Origin: Muscardinus avellanarius
Lineage: Eukaryota; Chordata; Mammalia; Rodentia; Gliridae
Assembly: GCA_963383645.1 (NCBI GenBank)
Contig: OY726571.1
Location: 18,293,376 to 18,357,375, forward strand
Direction: 5' to 3'
DNA: 64,000 bases
Shown one piece after another: positions 1 through 10,543 of the stretch. Position 1 is the first letter of the stretch, and every line of letters starts with the position of its first letter. The notes beneath the pieces were generated by a model. The model was not told the origin of the DNA and did no database searches. It was given only the letters and a program-made list of their open reading frames with translations. The position numbers were made by a program, and so were the translations under genes.

Positions 1-483
1 TATATGAAAATACATGTATTTCTATTTGAAGTCATTGGATCATTTGCAGTTCATTACGCAACTCGAGAATACTTAATTTATCTGATCTTGGTGTCTTTAT
101 CAGGAACAGTTAATGGACCTCTTCAGGTGTTGTTCTAAACACCTGCATTGGGTAGACCCAAAACACAATCATGCTATCCTGGTGCTCACAGTGAGCAGAT
201 AAGTAAGCATCACCTTAATCCCCTGGCTAAACCACCCCTAACAGTACTACATGCAGTATTTCTCCATGAAAAGGTAAAAAAGAAATATTATAAAAAAATT
301 TTATATATTTTATTGGTGTATTGTAATCATACATCTTGTTGAAGTTTAGGAAATAAATTTTTAATAAATTCATATGTGACAGAAATGTGTTCAAAATCCT
401 TACCGAGAAGGCTCTTTGGTGTTGGAAAAGAACATAAAAATACCAGATCCCTACAGCCTTACATTTTATTCTTTTGTTTGTTG

Positions 484-558
484 TTTTGGGTGCTGGAGAC
501 TGAGCCCAGGGCCTTGAGGATGCTAAGCAAATGACCTACCGCTGAACTATATTCCTTG
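484..558 (-). mobile_element. ID-type SINE
   Basis: On the minus strand this reads as a tRNA-derived ID element: an A-box-like gtagg/ttcagcggtagg region, then a B-box-like region ending in the CAGCACCC family terminus. Unlike the B1-dID elements elsewhere, the middle of the tRNA-like part is retained. Poly(A) tail is reduced. Confidence 0.7.
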
Positions 559-560
559 CT

Positions 561-1448
561 CTTAATTTCAAAGTTACATTTTCTCTTTAGTTCAGATTTA
601 GATTGAGTTAGTTTAGATTACTTTTGTTAAGCTAATCAAATAGATCCTTTATTTTGAAGAAGAAAACAAAGGCATGAATGAGGCCACAGGAGTGAATGAC
701 TTACACATAGCCTGGGACCCTGCCTGGGTCACATTTACATCCTAGAGTGGAAACAGCAAAGCAAATATGCAAATATCCATGCATATTTTATAGATAAGTA
801 CAGAGAATGACAAAGGACTAATGTAAAATGAGTGCTCTATTAAACCTTTAAACCCAAGCACTTTTTGCCGTATTTCTCTAGACATATTCAGATTAACTAT
901 ACCATCATTTTTTGTTCTTTAGGTCTAACAAATGGAATAAGGAGAAAGGACATACCTGAAGAACTGACAAGACAGAGAAAGAGCAAACAGGACCAGGGAG
1001 AGGATAACAAAGCTATGGCCAGGACCAAAAAGAGCTGATTGTAGAAAAGCCAATGAGGAGATCTCAGAGGAGAGAGGGGTCATCTGAAGAATCTACAGCA
1101 GGTGAACCCTTTGCAAGACTGAAGAGGAGGATCCTCATGGCTTCATCATAGATTGTGTGTAACGAAACTGTGTCCTTTCATGTTCTATGTGTGCAATGTA
1201 TCAGTTTTTCTATGACCTAAGTTGTAAATTTTATGAATATGGATCATGATGCACACATTAAAATAATCAAACAATTAAAAAACATATAATTTTTATACCA
1301 TAAGAGGGGATAGTATGAATACAACTGTATACTGGCAGGAACAACACCGATCACATCCTTTACATATTCCTGTGTCTAATTCTGTATCACTGAACTCATT
1401 TTTCTATTTAACAATATTTACAGACATCTCTATGAACGGCACTGTTTG
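561..1448. other. Unique AT-rich sequence, no gene demonstrated
   Basis: No repeat family recognised. It contains a possible splice acceptor (pyrimidine run then AG at 919-921) followed by a short open frame to a TGA near 1037 and an ATTAAA at about 1257; see findings. Not enough to call a gene. Confidence 0.4.
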
Positions 1449-1450
1449 TT

Positions 1451-1545
1451 TGGTTTTTTTTTTTCATTTGCAGGGCTAGGAATTGAACCCAGAGCCTTGC
1501 ACAAGTTAGGCAAGTATTCTAGAACTGAGCTGTAACCCCAAGACA
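1451..1545 (-). mobile_element. ID-type SINE
   Basis: Poly-T start, then gcagggctaggaattgaacc and a retained central tRNA-like part, the same structure as the copy at 484. Reads as an ID element on the minus strand. Confidence 0.7.
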
Positions 1546-1743
1546 CTATCTTAGATGCTAAAGAAATAACAACCAAATAATAATAATATTACCATCTTCA
1601 CAGGACTAAGCATTTGATTGAGTTTGTCCAAGAATTATGAATATTTTTCAGTAATATAGAATTTACTCACTAAAATATTGATTGCAGAATTATCTGCTAG
1701 GTGATATTTCCCAAGGCAAACATTATTATCCAAAATCTCTAAT

Positions 1744-1930
1744 GAGTTGGGCATGGTGGTGCACACCTATAATCCCTAGTGCTTGGGAGGCTGAGACAGG
1801 AGAATCACCGGTTAGAGGGTAGCATCTATAACTTACTAAGACCCTGATTTGTAACAAAAAATAAAAAGGGCTAGGGGTGTAGGTCAGTGATAGAATTTCC
1901 CAAGGTTCAATCCCCACAATCCCCCCAAAG
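1744..1930 (+). mobile_element. B1-dID SINE (older, type A)
   Basis: B1 head (tgggcatggtggtgcacacc), B1 body with gggaggctgagacagg, A-rich linker, then shortened ID tail ending in ccccacaatcc. Flanked by a 12-bp target-site duplication, aaaatctctaat, at 1732-1743 and 1931-1942. Confidence 0.9.
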
Positions 1931-1942
1931 AAAATCTCTAAT

Positions 1943-3557
1943 AAAAAGATAGTCCTGGCAGAGGACTACAGGTAAGAGAATTGAGGAATTACTGATAAGC
2001 CAACAGTGGGCATATCAGTGGAGTCGCGGAAATTACATGGCTCTGAGGCAAAAGGACAAGGTTGTCTTTCACTTCTGTCTCTACAAGGAGCAAATAAAGG
2101 CTTCTTCTCTATGCATGACTTTCCTCCAAACCTACAAATGCTTATTTTTTGCCCTCCCAGGTAGACCTGAACTTTAGATGCTCAAGAAAATGAAAAGAGA
2201 GGCTGAAAACTGAAAATCTGTCAATTAACCCTCACATGGGAAAGACCTAAGAAAATCCAGGTCTTTGGAACTGGTAATCCCTCTGTGGTAAGAGTTTTAT
2301 GGACGTGACCTTAAAATATAAACAGAGATACACAGGTAACATCTCCTTTATATTCAGCTCTCAGCCTTTGCTGAGCCAAAAGACAAGAGCATGAGTGAGA
2401 TGTGGGCTACACTTTGGAGACTGAAAGCTGGTTCAGGTTTCCCCAAATACAGACTGAGAGCTTGGGACCACCATCAAAGAGTGGTGCCACGAGGATCTGG
2501 TAAGTACACGGAATCCGTAGAGGTGACACAATTGCCTTGGGCCACTCCAACAGAGATGTTATAAGTAACACAGCAGAGAATCTACATAAGTCAAATACCT
2601 GGGAAGGAATGGTAAGTTGAAGAAAACTAATGACAGAGAGCCACTAGAGAAGACAACTGAGTACTGCAACAAAACAAAGCAATGACATAACACGGAATCA
2701 AAATACTCAAGGAGATGGAAGTCCAATACAAAGAAAGGCTTTCTGGAGAAATCAATATTAAATAAGATGATTTTTAAATCATACCAAATATTCATATCGC
2801 ATTCCTTACTATGATGTGTAATTACAATGCACATATATTACACATATATGTGTAATTACAATAAACATATATTAATAAAAAGTTAGAAACTTATAGCTTG
2901 GAGTATACTGAAACCATCTCTAGTAAATGAAAACTCAATTGGGAAAAATGTTCTAATAATGAAGAAAGATAATGATAAAAAAAAATCATGATACATCCTG
3001 GTAAAATGCCTGAACACCAAGAGTACAATGAATCAATCCAAAGATATTTTTTTTAAAAGAAATGCATATGATTTCTCACCAGCAACATTCAATGTAATAA
3101 TTTAGCTAAAAAACATTAAAGTCCATTAAAAAAAAAGTACAATCACCAAAAATCGTGATAAGGTATCATTCATCTTTTGTGTTAAAGGAAGATTTTTGAG
3201 GGTATGCCGAGTCCAAGAAGGTATTACCAATGCCTGAAATATGGGCTGAAATCAGAACATAGGGAGCTAAAGACAGGAGAGACAGAGGAGCACAAATATA
3301 ATGGTGATCTACTGACTTACCAAAAAATAAATGCAAGTGGAAAATAGATCAATGAATTGTAATAGTTGTGGAAAGTAATACTGCTTACATAACAGAAACA
3401 ATATTTTAGGCACTTTTCCATTTTATCTTCACAAGAAGTCTACAACTATTATTATACCAACTTCAAAACTAAGGTTGTAGGTGGAGGGAATATAAGGTAA
3501 AATGACTCAATCTAGAAGAAAAACAGAAGTAAAAATGGTTTGTATTTTTTCTAGAGG

Positions 3558-3558
<1 letters not shown>
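1943..3558. other. Unique AT-rich sequence
   Basis: No gene or clear repeat except a weak MIR-like minus-strand resemblance around 3395-3480 (cttcacaagaagtctacaac then a stretch like the MIR core). Stop codons are frequent in all frames. Confidence 0.4.

Positions 3559-3559
<1 letters not shown>

Positions 3560-3601
<42 letters not shown>
3560..3601. repeat. (TG)n microsatellite
   Basis: Uninterrupted run of about 21 TG dinucleotides. Confidence 0.97.
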
Positions 3602-3602
<1 letters not shown>

Positions 3603-3603
<1 letters not shown>

Positions 3604-4257
3604 GAAGCAGAGACAGTTAAGAAAGGACAGTTTCTTCTGAGGGAAAATAGTTGTTATTTATGAAAGAAATTGAGTTATGTATGTTAGTCATATACCCAAT
3701 TCTCCTGTGAAAAGACAGAAACTGAATTAAAAACAAACAGTGCTATTTATGAAACTCACTGAAATCAAAGTGATAAGATTTAACAAAGCAAAAAAATGTG
3801 TAAGTGCAAACAAAAAGAATTTGAGAATGTCAATACCGTTACCGCATCCAGTAGAACTTATGGTTTAGATAACTACACAAGTGAATATTATGTAATTATA
3901 ATTTATGAAAGGACATGATTCCTATAAACTTGAAGATTGAGCTGAATACAGTAGTAAATGAGTTAAGAAACACTTGTCCAGAAAAAAGAAAATAAAAAAT
4001 ATGATAAATTATAAATGGCAATCATTGAGGTATAGAATAATATCTAATATCCAGGAAACTAATTTAATAGTTTTATACAGAATTTCACATTCCTTAATTA
4101 GAAAATTTTTACTAGTTGGTATGTTTATGAGACATCAACAAAATAAAATAAAATATTTAGCCTCAAAGAAGCCTTACATTTTTATGGGTATCTTATAAGT
4201 TAGATACTCTGATCATATTTAACAAACTTAGAAAATATTAAATAATCTTAGCTTATA
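3603..4257. other. AT-rich sequence, nothing recognised
   Basis: High A+T, scattered short ORFs only. The 74-codon frame at 3974-4198 has no recognisable domain and biased AT-rich composition, so is not called. Confidence 0.4.
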
Positions 4258-4464
4258 TATATTTTTGCAGGTCTGGGGATGTAACCCAGGGGCATTCAAC
4301 CTCTGAGCTACACCCCTACCCTATTTTTTATTGTTTATTTTGAAACAGGGTCTCACTGAGTTGCAAAGGGCCTCGCTAAGTAGCTGAGGCTGTCTGCGAA
4401 CCATGATCCTCCGGTCTCAGCCTCCCCAATACTGGGATTACAAGCGTGCTCCACCACACCCGGC
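4258..4464 (-). mobile_element. B1-dID SINE (type A)
   Basis: Minus-strand element: the dID tail (tctggggatgtaacccagg) comes first, then the linker complement (ttattttgaaacagggtctc) and the B1 head complement ending accacacccggc. Imperfect 10-bp flank repeat cttagcttat / cttagcctat. Confidence 0.9.
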
Positions 4465-4670
4465 TTAGCCTATTTCATATTAATAAATATACTCCTAAAA
4501 TAATTTATGGATCAAATAGGAAAGAAAAACCTTAGTATAAAATATATGCAAAGCATGTGCAGTTAGTTGCTCTTCAGTATTGCTAGGAATTGGTTCTAGG
4601 AACCCTCCTCCCATCCCTGGGACACCAAAATCCAAAGAGCCTCAAGTCCCTTATATAAAATGATGTTATG

Positions 4671-4860
4671 GCCGGACATGGGCGCACGCTTGGAATCCCC
4701 GCGCTTGGGAGGCGGAGACAGGAGAATCGCGCTGGTTCAGAGCCAGCCTCGCTGGCTTAAGAGACCCTGTTTCCAAATAAAAATATAAAAATGGGTCTGG
4801 GAGTGTAGCCCGGATGTAGAAGGGCTTCCAGGAACCCCAGTACCACCAAAAAAAAAAAAA
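4671..4860 (+). mobile_element. B1-dID SINE (young, type B)
   Basis: Has the diagnostic short form of the B1 3' part (gctggcttaagagaccctg) and tail ggtctgggagtgtagcccgg, ending in ccagtaccacc plus poly(A). Perfect 14-bp target-site duplication aaaatgatgttatg at 4657-4670 and 4861-4874 marks both ends. Confidence 0.95.
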
Positions 4861-4874
4861 AAAATGATGTTATG

Positions 4875-5340
4875 TCTGCATATAGCATATATGTATCCTA
4901 TATACTTGACATCATGTCTGGATTACTTATAGTATCTGACACAATGCAAATTCTGTGTAAATTGTTATTATGCTGTGTTGTTTAACAAATAACTATATTA
5001 TTCAGAACAAACACAATTGTTTTCAAACACTTTAATATAAAATTAATTAAGTCCACAGATGTAGAACATGCTAATAGAAAAGACTAAGTATACAGACAAA
5101 AAACACAACCTAAGAATACATGAATGGAGCCAAAGCCATTCTTAGGATGGTAGACAGTGTATAGAGCCTGCATTATGAAAGCATTTAAATAAACTTGTAA
5201 TAATAAAAGAGAGCTAACTTAAACAAACTTTACTAAAAGACTTGGGAGATTAACATAAATCAAAACAGAAAGTATTTAAAACTAGAGCGGACAAACAAGT
5301 TAAAAACATCTCTATAGATATCAATTAAAAGCAGATAAAT
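4875..5340. other. Unique AT-rich sequence
   Basis: No gene or repeat family recognised. Confidence 0.35.
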
Positions 5341-5341
5341 C

Positions 5342-5415
5342 ACTGGGCATGGTGATGCAGATTTATAATCCCAGTACTTGGGAGGCTGAGACAAGAGGAC
5401 CACAAGTTTGAGTCC
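5342..5415 (+). mobile_element. B1 SINE fragment
   Basis: Only the B1 head and first part of the body are present (tgggcatggtgatgcag to the gagtcc region). The linker and dID tail are missing. Confidence 0.75.
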
Positions 5416-5459
5416 ATATATATTTATATATGAGGCAAATAGCAAAATACATATGGGCC

Positions 5460-5880
5460 AATACTGAGAAAAGAAACACAACCAGTTATAGAAGACATTA
5501 GATAAATATAAATGAAAAAATAAAATCAAAACAATGGCGATGAATTTTAAATGAATAGGAAATGAAATTCCATAACAACATATGAATTTCCAAATTGAAC
5601 CTAAAAAGTGGAAAGTTTGGAACATATCAATTACCAATGAAGGGACTAGAAAGATTTTCAAAGATCCAATATTGAAAAATACCTAGATTAGATGGACTCA
5701 GAGAAAATCCAATTTAGACTCTAACCATTAAATGATGAATACTTCCAATATAAATATTCAACAATATAAAAGCATGTAGAACATTCTGTAGCTGATTTTA
5801 TGAACACAGCATAACATTTATGACAATATCTAAGAAAAATCAAACAGAAAGGACTGATTTTAATTATTTTAATGCAAATT
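5460..5880 (+). mobile_element. Ancient L1 ORF2 fragment
   Basis: Degenerate similarity to the L1 reverse-transcriptase region: an order like agatgga...cttccaa...aaacattctgt...atgaac...agcat...aaaaatcaaacagaaagg. Many frame breaks. The assignment rests on pattern recall and could be wrong at the edges. Confidence 0.5.
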
Positions 5881-5931
5881 TTAAAATAAAACATTAATAC
5901 ATAAATCCAGTCCTTTGTTAAGAAAATATTT

Positions 5932-6107
5932 TTTATTTATTTATTTTATGTGGTACTGGGGGTGGACCCCAGGGGCTTTTCTACCTCCGGGCTATACTCC
6001 CATACCTATTTTATATTTTATTTAGAAACAAGATCTCACTAAGTAGCTGAAGCTGGCTTTGAACACGTAAGATCCTCCTGTCTCAGCCTCCCTAAGGCGG
6101 GAATTAC
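5932..6107 (-). mobile_element. B1-dID SINE, 5' truncated, left half of head-to-head pair
   Basis: Poly-T then the complement of the dID tail (ggtactgggggtggacccc) and B1 body, stopping at ggaattacaag, so about 20 bases of its 5' head are absent. The next base begins an oppositely oriented SINE. Confidence 0.88.
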
Positions 6108-6307
6108 AAGGCCAGGCGTAGTGGCGCACGCTTGCAATCCCTGCGCTTGGGAGGCAGAGGCAGGAGGATCGCGTAGGTTCGAAGCCAGCCATGCTGGCTT
6201 AAGAGACCCTGTTTCCAAATAAAAATATAAAAAATAGGTCTGGGAGTGTAGCCTGAAGGTAGAAGGGTTTCCAGGAACCCCAATCCCACCAAAAAAAAAA
6301 AGAAAGA
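6108..6307 (+). mobile_element. B1-dID SINE (type B), right half of head-to-head pair
   Basis: Complete plus-strand young-type copy (gccaggcgtagtggcgcacg to ccccaatcccacc and an A/AAAG tail). The 12-mer aagaaaatattt sits left of the neighbouring minus SINE (5920-5931) and right of this one (6308-6319), so one duplication brackets the pair. Confidence 0.9.
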
Positions 6308-6520
6308 AAGAAAATATTTATACCTTGTTACTCAAATGTGGCTTATTCAGAGAACATGAATTATTACAGAAATATGCTTATGAGTGATCCCATTTCAGAA
6401 AATCTGAAACAATAATTTATGAAAATTAAGAAAAGGAAAAATCATATAACCATAACAATTAAGTAAAAAAGGCATTTTTCACATTTCCTATGTTTCTAGA
6501 AGAAATTCTGAGTATAATAG

Positions 6521-6631
6521 AGGGCTGGGGTGTAGCTCAGGGGCAAAGCACTTGCCTTGCAAGGGCAATAGCCTGGGTTCTATCCCCACTAACAGGAAGA
6601 AAGATAAAACAAAACAAAAAGATGCCACAAA
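6521..6631 (+). mobile_element. ID-type SINE
   Basis: ggggtgtagctcaggggc (A box region), retained middle (acttgccttgcaagggc), then gggttctatcccc (B box region) and an A-rich tail. Imperfect target duplication agaaattctgagtataat / agaaattctaagtaaaat flanks it. Confidence 0.85.
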
Positions 6632-6650
6632 AGAAATTCTAAGTAAAATA

Positions 6651-7250
6651 AAAAAAAGAATACTGCTGACATGTATTGACAATTTCTTAAGAATCAACAG
6701 CTAATATCTTCCCAAACATTGAAACACTAAAGCAGTTATAATTATACCTGCAAATCACACAGTGAATCACAGTATTATTTAACATTGATGTGAAGACTCC
6801 AGTAAATGTAATTAGAGAAGAAAATATAATTACCTGTGTAAATAATGGAAAAGAACAGATGAAACTTTGTGATGAAGCAATAATCTGATTACTTTGAAAA
6901 CCCAAGAGACCGTCAGTATTAAAATTTCCATACTTCATATGATAATTTGATAAGTCCTGAATAAGATGTTGAAAGAAATCAATATTTATTCTCCCTGTTA
7001 GTAATAAGTAATTTGAAAAGGAAATGAAAAAATATTGGCGAAAGCAAAAATGTAAAATCTTTAGAAATAAATTTAACAAGAAAGTCACAGGATCCACATG
7101 AAGGAAAGAGTGGAATAATTGAAGGAAGACAAAAGATGTAATGAAAGGGAGACTCATTCCAGTTTTTATTACTTACATATCAAAAACATAAATTTTCACC
7201 AGTACTTTCTGTGGGCATTTTGCAGTTATTGAATCCCAGGATAATATGGA
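6651..7250. other. Unique AT-rich sequence
   Basis: The minus strand holds an open frame of 156 codons (7157 to 6687), Phe/Ile/Ser rich, typical of chance frames in AT-rich DNA. No domain, and no splice or promoter context. Confidence 0.4.
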
Positions 7251-7251
7251 T

Positions 7252-7252
7252 G

Positions 7253-7291
<39 letters not shown>
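7252..7291. repeat. (TA)n microsatellite
   Basis: Run of AT/TA dinucleotides interrupted once by tg, immediately left of a poly-T/poly-G run; it probably grew from the poly(A) end of the adjacent antisense L1. Confidence 0.95.
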
Positions 7292-7300
<9 letters not shown>

Positions 7301-8131
7301 TGGGGGGGGTGCACTGTAGTCCAACATCTCAATGGAATATAAGACTTGTGAGGATATCCAAGCACACATCATCCAATTAGCCTTTATCTAATCTCCATAT
7401 CGCTCCCTCCCCCTCCCTCAATCCCATGCTTGATTTAGTGATTAACTTTGATATATTTGTTTACATACATCATGTGTTTTAAAGAGATTCCATCTTCCCC
7501 CATCCCATCCCCTTTGATAGGTCACCTTAGTTGCTCCTCCGTACGGCCCTTTCTTCAACTAGGTTTCCTCCTATTACCTATTTCTTCCTAGTTTTTGCAT
7601 ATTAGGGAAAGCATCTGATTTTTTATTTTCTGTGATATTTCTCTGTGTATGCCACATTGCAAGTTCCAGATTCCACTCTTGAAGGCCCCAGCACTGGCCT
7701 GGCCACACAGCAGACACTGATCCCGGCCTCGCTGGCTCCATCACTGGCCTTGCCTCATGGCAGGCTCCAATCCCGGCCTCTGAAGCCCCAGCACCGGCCT
7801 TGCATTAAGGCAAGCTCCCATCCCAGCTTCGCTGGCTCCAGCTACAGCCTCACCACATGGCAGGCACCGATCCTGGCCCTGCTGACCCCAGCACTGGCCT
7901 CACCGCATGATAGGCTCTGATCCTGGCCTCAGAGGCCCCAGCATTGTCCTCACCCCTCGGCAGGCTCCAATCCCAGCCTCGTTGGCCCCAGCACCTCACC
8001 CTTTGGCAGGCTCCAATCCGGGCCTCCAAGGCCCCAGCACCAGCCTTGCCTCACGGCAGGCCCCGTATGGATGCTTTTTGATGTATTTTAAAGATTTTTC
8101 TGATTTGAAAATGTGGTTGCATTAAAAAAAA
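7292..8131 (-). mobile_element. L1 3' UTR and terminus, with internal minisatellite
   Basis: Reading the minus strand, the right part gives the VNTR, then a stretch also seen at 33900-34030 (tgcaatgtggcatacacaga), then a G-rich tract and the gtgcac terminus shared with the other L1 3' ends here, then poly(A). Truncated L1 of the same family as the copies at 33896 and 35593. Confidence 0.8.
7684..8066. repeat. 50-bp minisatellite, about 8 units
   Basis: Units starting with the ggcccca-like motif occur at 7684, 7734, 7784, 7834, 7884, 7934, 7984 and 8030: a 50-bp period except for the last step of 46. Each unit has ggccccagcac..ggcc and caggctccaatcccggcctc-like halves. GC-rich against AT-rich surroundings. 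Confidence 0.93.
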
Positions 8132-8142
8132 AAGAAGAAGAT

Positions 8143-8214
8143 AAGCTGGACATGGTGGCACACACTTGTAATCCCAGTATTTGGGTGGCTAAGACAGAAG
8201 GATTGCAGGTTCTT
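8143..8214 (+). mobile_element. B1 SINE fragment
   Basis: B1 head only (gctggacatggtggcacaca to attgcaggttct); no linker or dID tail. Confidence 0.75.
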
Positions 8215-8454
8215 AGATATGATGAGAAAATCACATTTACCTTCTAATCATTATTACCAAGGTAAATAGTCATTGATCTGTTACTAGGATAGAAACAAAA
8301 GTAGACAAATAGGTCAGTAGAAATAAATTCATATTATTAAATGTATATGTGTATAGGTATGTATAGGTATGTGAACACACATATACATATATAATTTGCA
8401 CAAACATTTATGAGAAAATTTATAGTTTGATACAGTTTTTAATACCTAAAAATT

Positions 8455-8664
8455 GTCAGGTGTGCTGGTGCACACTTGTAATCCCAGTACTTGTGAAGCA
8501 GAGACAGAAAGATCACAAGTTCACAGCCAGCCTCAGCAACTTAGTGAGGCCTTCCACAACTTAGTAAGACCTTGTTTCAAAATAAAGAATAAAAAAGTAG
8601 GAGTAGGGGTATAGCTCAGAGGTAAAATGCCCTGGGTTCTAGCCCCAATATTGCAAAAAAAAAT
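8455..8664 (+). mobile_element. B1-dID SINE (type A)
   Basis: Full order: B1 head, cagcaacttagtgaggcc repeat, linker with ttcaaaataaagaataaaa, dID tail, poly(A). Target duplication cctaaaaatt at 8445-8454 and 8665-8674. Confidence 0.93.
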
Positions 8665-8674
8665 CCTAAAAATT

Positions 8675-9290
8675 TTTCAGTGGATGGTGACTATGTAGGA
8701 GTAATATTTCAACCTTGAGAATCTGCATACAATCTTGAGAGGATTTAAGTCAAGGAATGAAATATATATATAACCAGCTAAACCAGCCTTGCAAGTCCAG
8801 ATGGACAGGGGAGAGTAATGCTAGAGACAGACCAGCACTTTGAATGCCATGGTGGTTATTCAGGGAGACCTGGTGACAGTTCATTCCAAAGCAATGTGAG
8901 CAGAAAGAAGGAAAAACAAAAAAACAGCAAGGAAGAAAACCAACCTCTGATATTGGATTTCTAATTTGACATAGGAATTTGGGGGGGGTGGGGGTCTACA
9001 GTGACTTTCCAGCTCATATAGTCTTCCGCTCCTGTGGCTAGAGTGTGTGTGCAGCCCACTTTTACAAGAGGCAAGAGCAGATTGTGTGAGACATGGTCAA
9101 TGTGAGCTGTCTGCGAAACATCCAAGAAAACATGTTTACTGTGCTGTTAGCCATCAGGCCCGAAACTCAGGAGAGGTGCTTGGGCTAGAGACACAAGACT
9201 GTCTGCCATTACCACGTGCGACATGCATTTCCCTATACCCCAGAGAGTCTGCTGGGTCACAAGAAAAAATGTCTGTTAAAAAAAAAAAAC
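8675..9290. other. Unique sequence
   Basis: No gene or repeat recognised. The 123-codon plus-strand frame at 9047-9418 runs through the following SINE and is not called. Confidence 0.4.
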
Positions 9291-9495
9291 TTTTTTGTGG
9301 TACTGGGGATGGAACCCAGGGGTATTTTACCTCCAAGATACACTATCAGCCCTATTTTTTACTCTTTATTTTGAAACAGGTTCTCACTGAGTTGCAAAGG
9401 GCCTCACTAAGTAGCTGAGGCTGGCCACAAACCATGATCCTCCTGTCTCATCCCCCCAAATACTGGGATTACAAGAGTGTGCCACCATGCCTAGC
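9291..9495 (-). mobile_element. B1-dID SINE (type A)
   Basis: Minus strand: poly-T, ggtactggggatggaaccca tail complement, linker complement, B1 head complement ending accatgcctagc. Confidence 0.92.
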
Positions 9496-9797
9496 AAAAA
9501 ATAATTTTAAAGTTAGACTTAGATTTGTATTTTAATAAATAATATCTCATATATGTATAAGTAAAAATAAAAATCAGTCTAATAAATTAGGCACATTCTG
9601 AATTATACAACATCATGCACAATTATTTTTTATTTGAAAACAGCAGAGGAATTCTTAGATTTATGAATTAAATTCATTTATACAGATCTACAACTGTGTA
9701 TGAAACACAAGAAGATAGTTTACAATCTTAAAACAATTAAAGGAAGAGTGTGTTCACAAAGTGAGGTATAAAACACTTATTTGTGACAGCCTCTATG

Positions 9798-9970
9798 TTT
9801 TTTTTCTGGTAGTAAGGATTGAATCCAAGGACATTCCATGTCCAAATTATACCCCCAGCCTTTTTTATTTTTTATTTTAAAACAGGGTTGCCAAAGCTGA
9901 ACTTGAATCTGTGATCCTCCTTTCTCAGCCTCCCAAGTACTGGAATTATAGGCATGCACCATGCCTAGCC
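9798..9970 (-). mobile_element. B1-dID SINE (type A, internally deleted)
   Basis: Poly-T, degraded dID complement (tagtaaggattgaatcc), linker complement, then the B1 complement. The middle part of the B1 body (the cttagtgaggcc repeats) is missing. Confidence 0.85.
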
Positions 9971-10019
9971 CAGCCTCTATATCTTATATATGTCAAATAT
10001 TAAAGATGATAGGAGTTCC

Positions 10020-10390
10020 TGAAAAATGAAGACAAAGCATGCTGTACAGTTTTATGTTATTATAACAAATTCCTATGATAATCAATTTGTAAAAAAAAGG
10101 TTTGTTTTGAATCACAGTTTTGGAGATTCTAGTCCATGGTTCATTGGACCCTTTTTGGGGGCCTGTGAGGAGGCAGCACATCAGGGCAAGAGCATGTGAA
10201 AGAACCATTCTCTGCTCATCACATGACCAGACACAAAAGAGAAAAACTGGGGTCCCGTGAGCCCCTTCAAAGCACTCTCCCAGTGATCAGAAGATCTCTA
10301 CTAGGTCCCACCACTTAAAGGTTCCACTACCTCCCACTAGCACCCTGGACTGGGGACCAAGTTTCAATGCATGGGCCTTTAAGGGACATT
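10020..10390 (-). mobile_element. MaLR-type LTR (MST/MLT1/ORR1-like) fragment
   Basis: The order is the complement of a mammalian apparent LTR retrotransposon LTR: ttattataacaaattcc, ggtttgttttgaatcaca, gaggcagcacatc, cacttaaaggttccactacc, tcccactagcaccctg, ggggaccaagtttcaatgca, then catttaaaatccaaactata. Degenerate; subfamily not resolved. Confidence 0.65.
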
Positions 10391-10407
10391 TAAAATCCAA
10401 ACTATAG

Positions 10408-10543
10408 CCGGGCATTGTGGCTCACACTTGTAATCCCAGCATTTGGGAAGCAGAGACCAGAGGACTGCGGTTCACGGACAACCTCAGCTACTTAGTGAGG
10501 CCCTTGGCAACTTAGTGAGACCCTATTTCAAAAATAGAGAATA
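10408..10543 (+). mobile_element. B1-dID SINE, left part, split by an L1 insertion
   Basis: B1 portion and start of the linker (ccctatttcaaaaatagagaata). It resumes at 13453 on the far side of the L1. The reunited SINE has a 17-bp duplication taaaatccaaactatag at 10391-10407 and 13566-13582, so the SINE was there first. Confidence 0.95.
10530..10543. repeat. Target-site duplication of the L1 derivative, left
   Basis: aaaaatagagaata, repeated at 13453-13466. It lies in the SINE linker and defines the ends of the insertion at 10544-13452. Confidence 0.9.

Noticed and set aside
6521..6598. tRNA gene candidate (A-box/B-box-like sequence)
   Set aside because: It is the tRNA-like part of an ID SINE with poly(A) tail and target duplication; a cloverleaf with discriminator and anticodon arm is not maintained.
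6687..7157. 156-codon minus-strand frame as a host gene
   Set aside because: Phe/Ile/Ser/Leu-rich composition typical of AT-rich chance frames; no domain, splice sites or promoter.
7684..8066. CRISPR-like regular repeats
   Set aside because: The 50-bp units are contiguous without unique spacers, and this is mammalian DNA.
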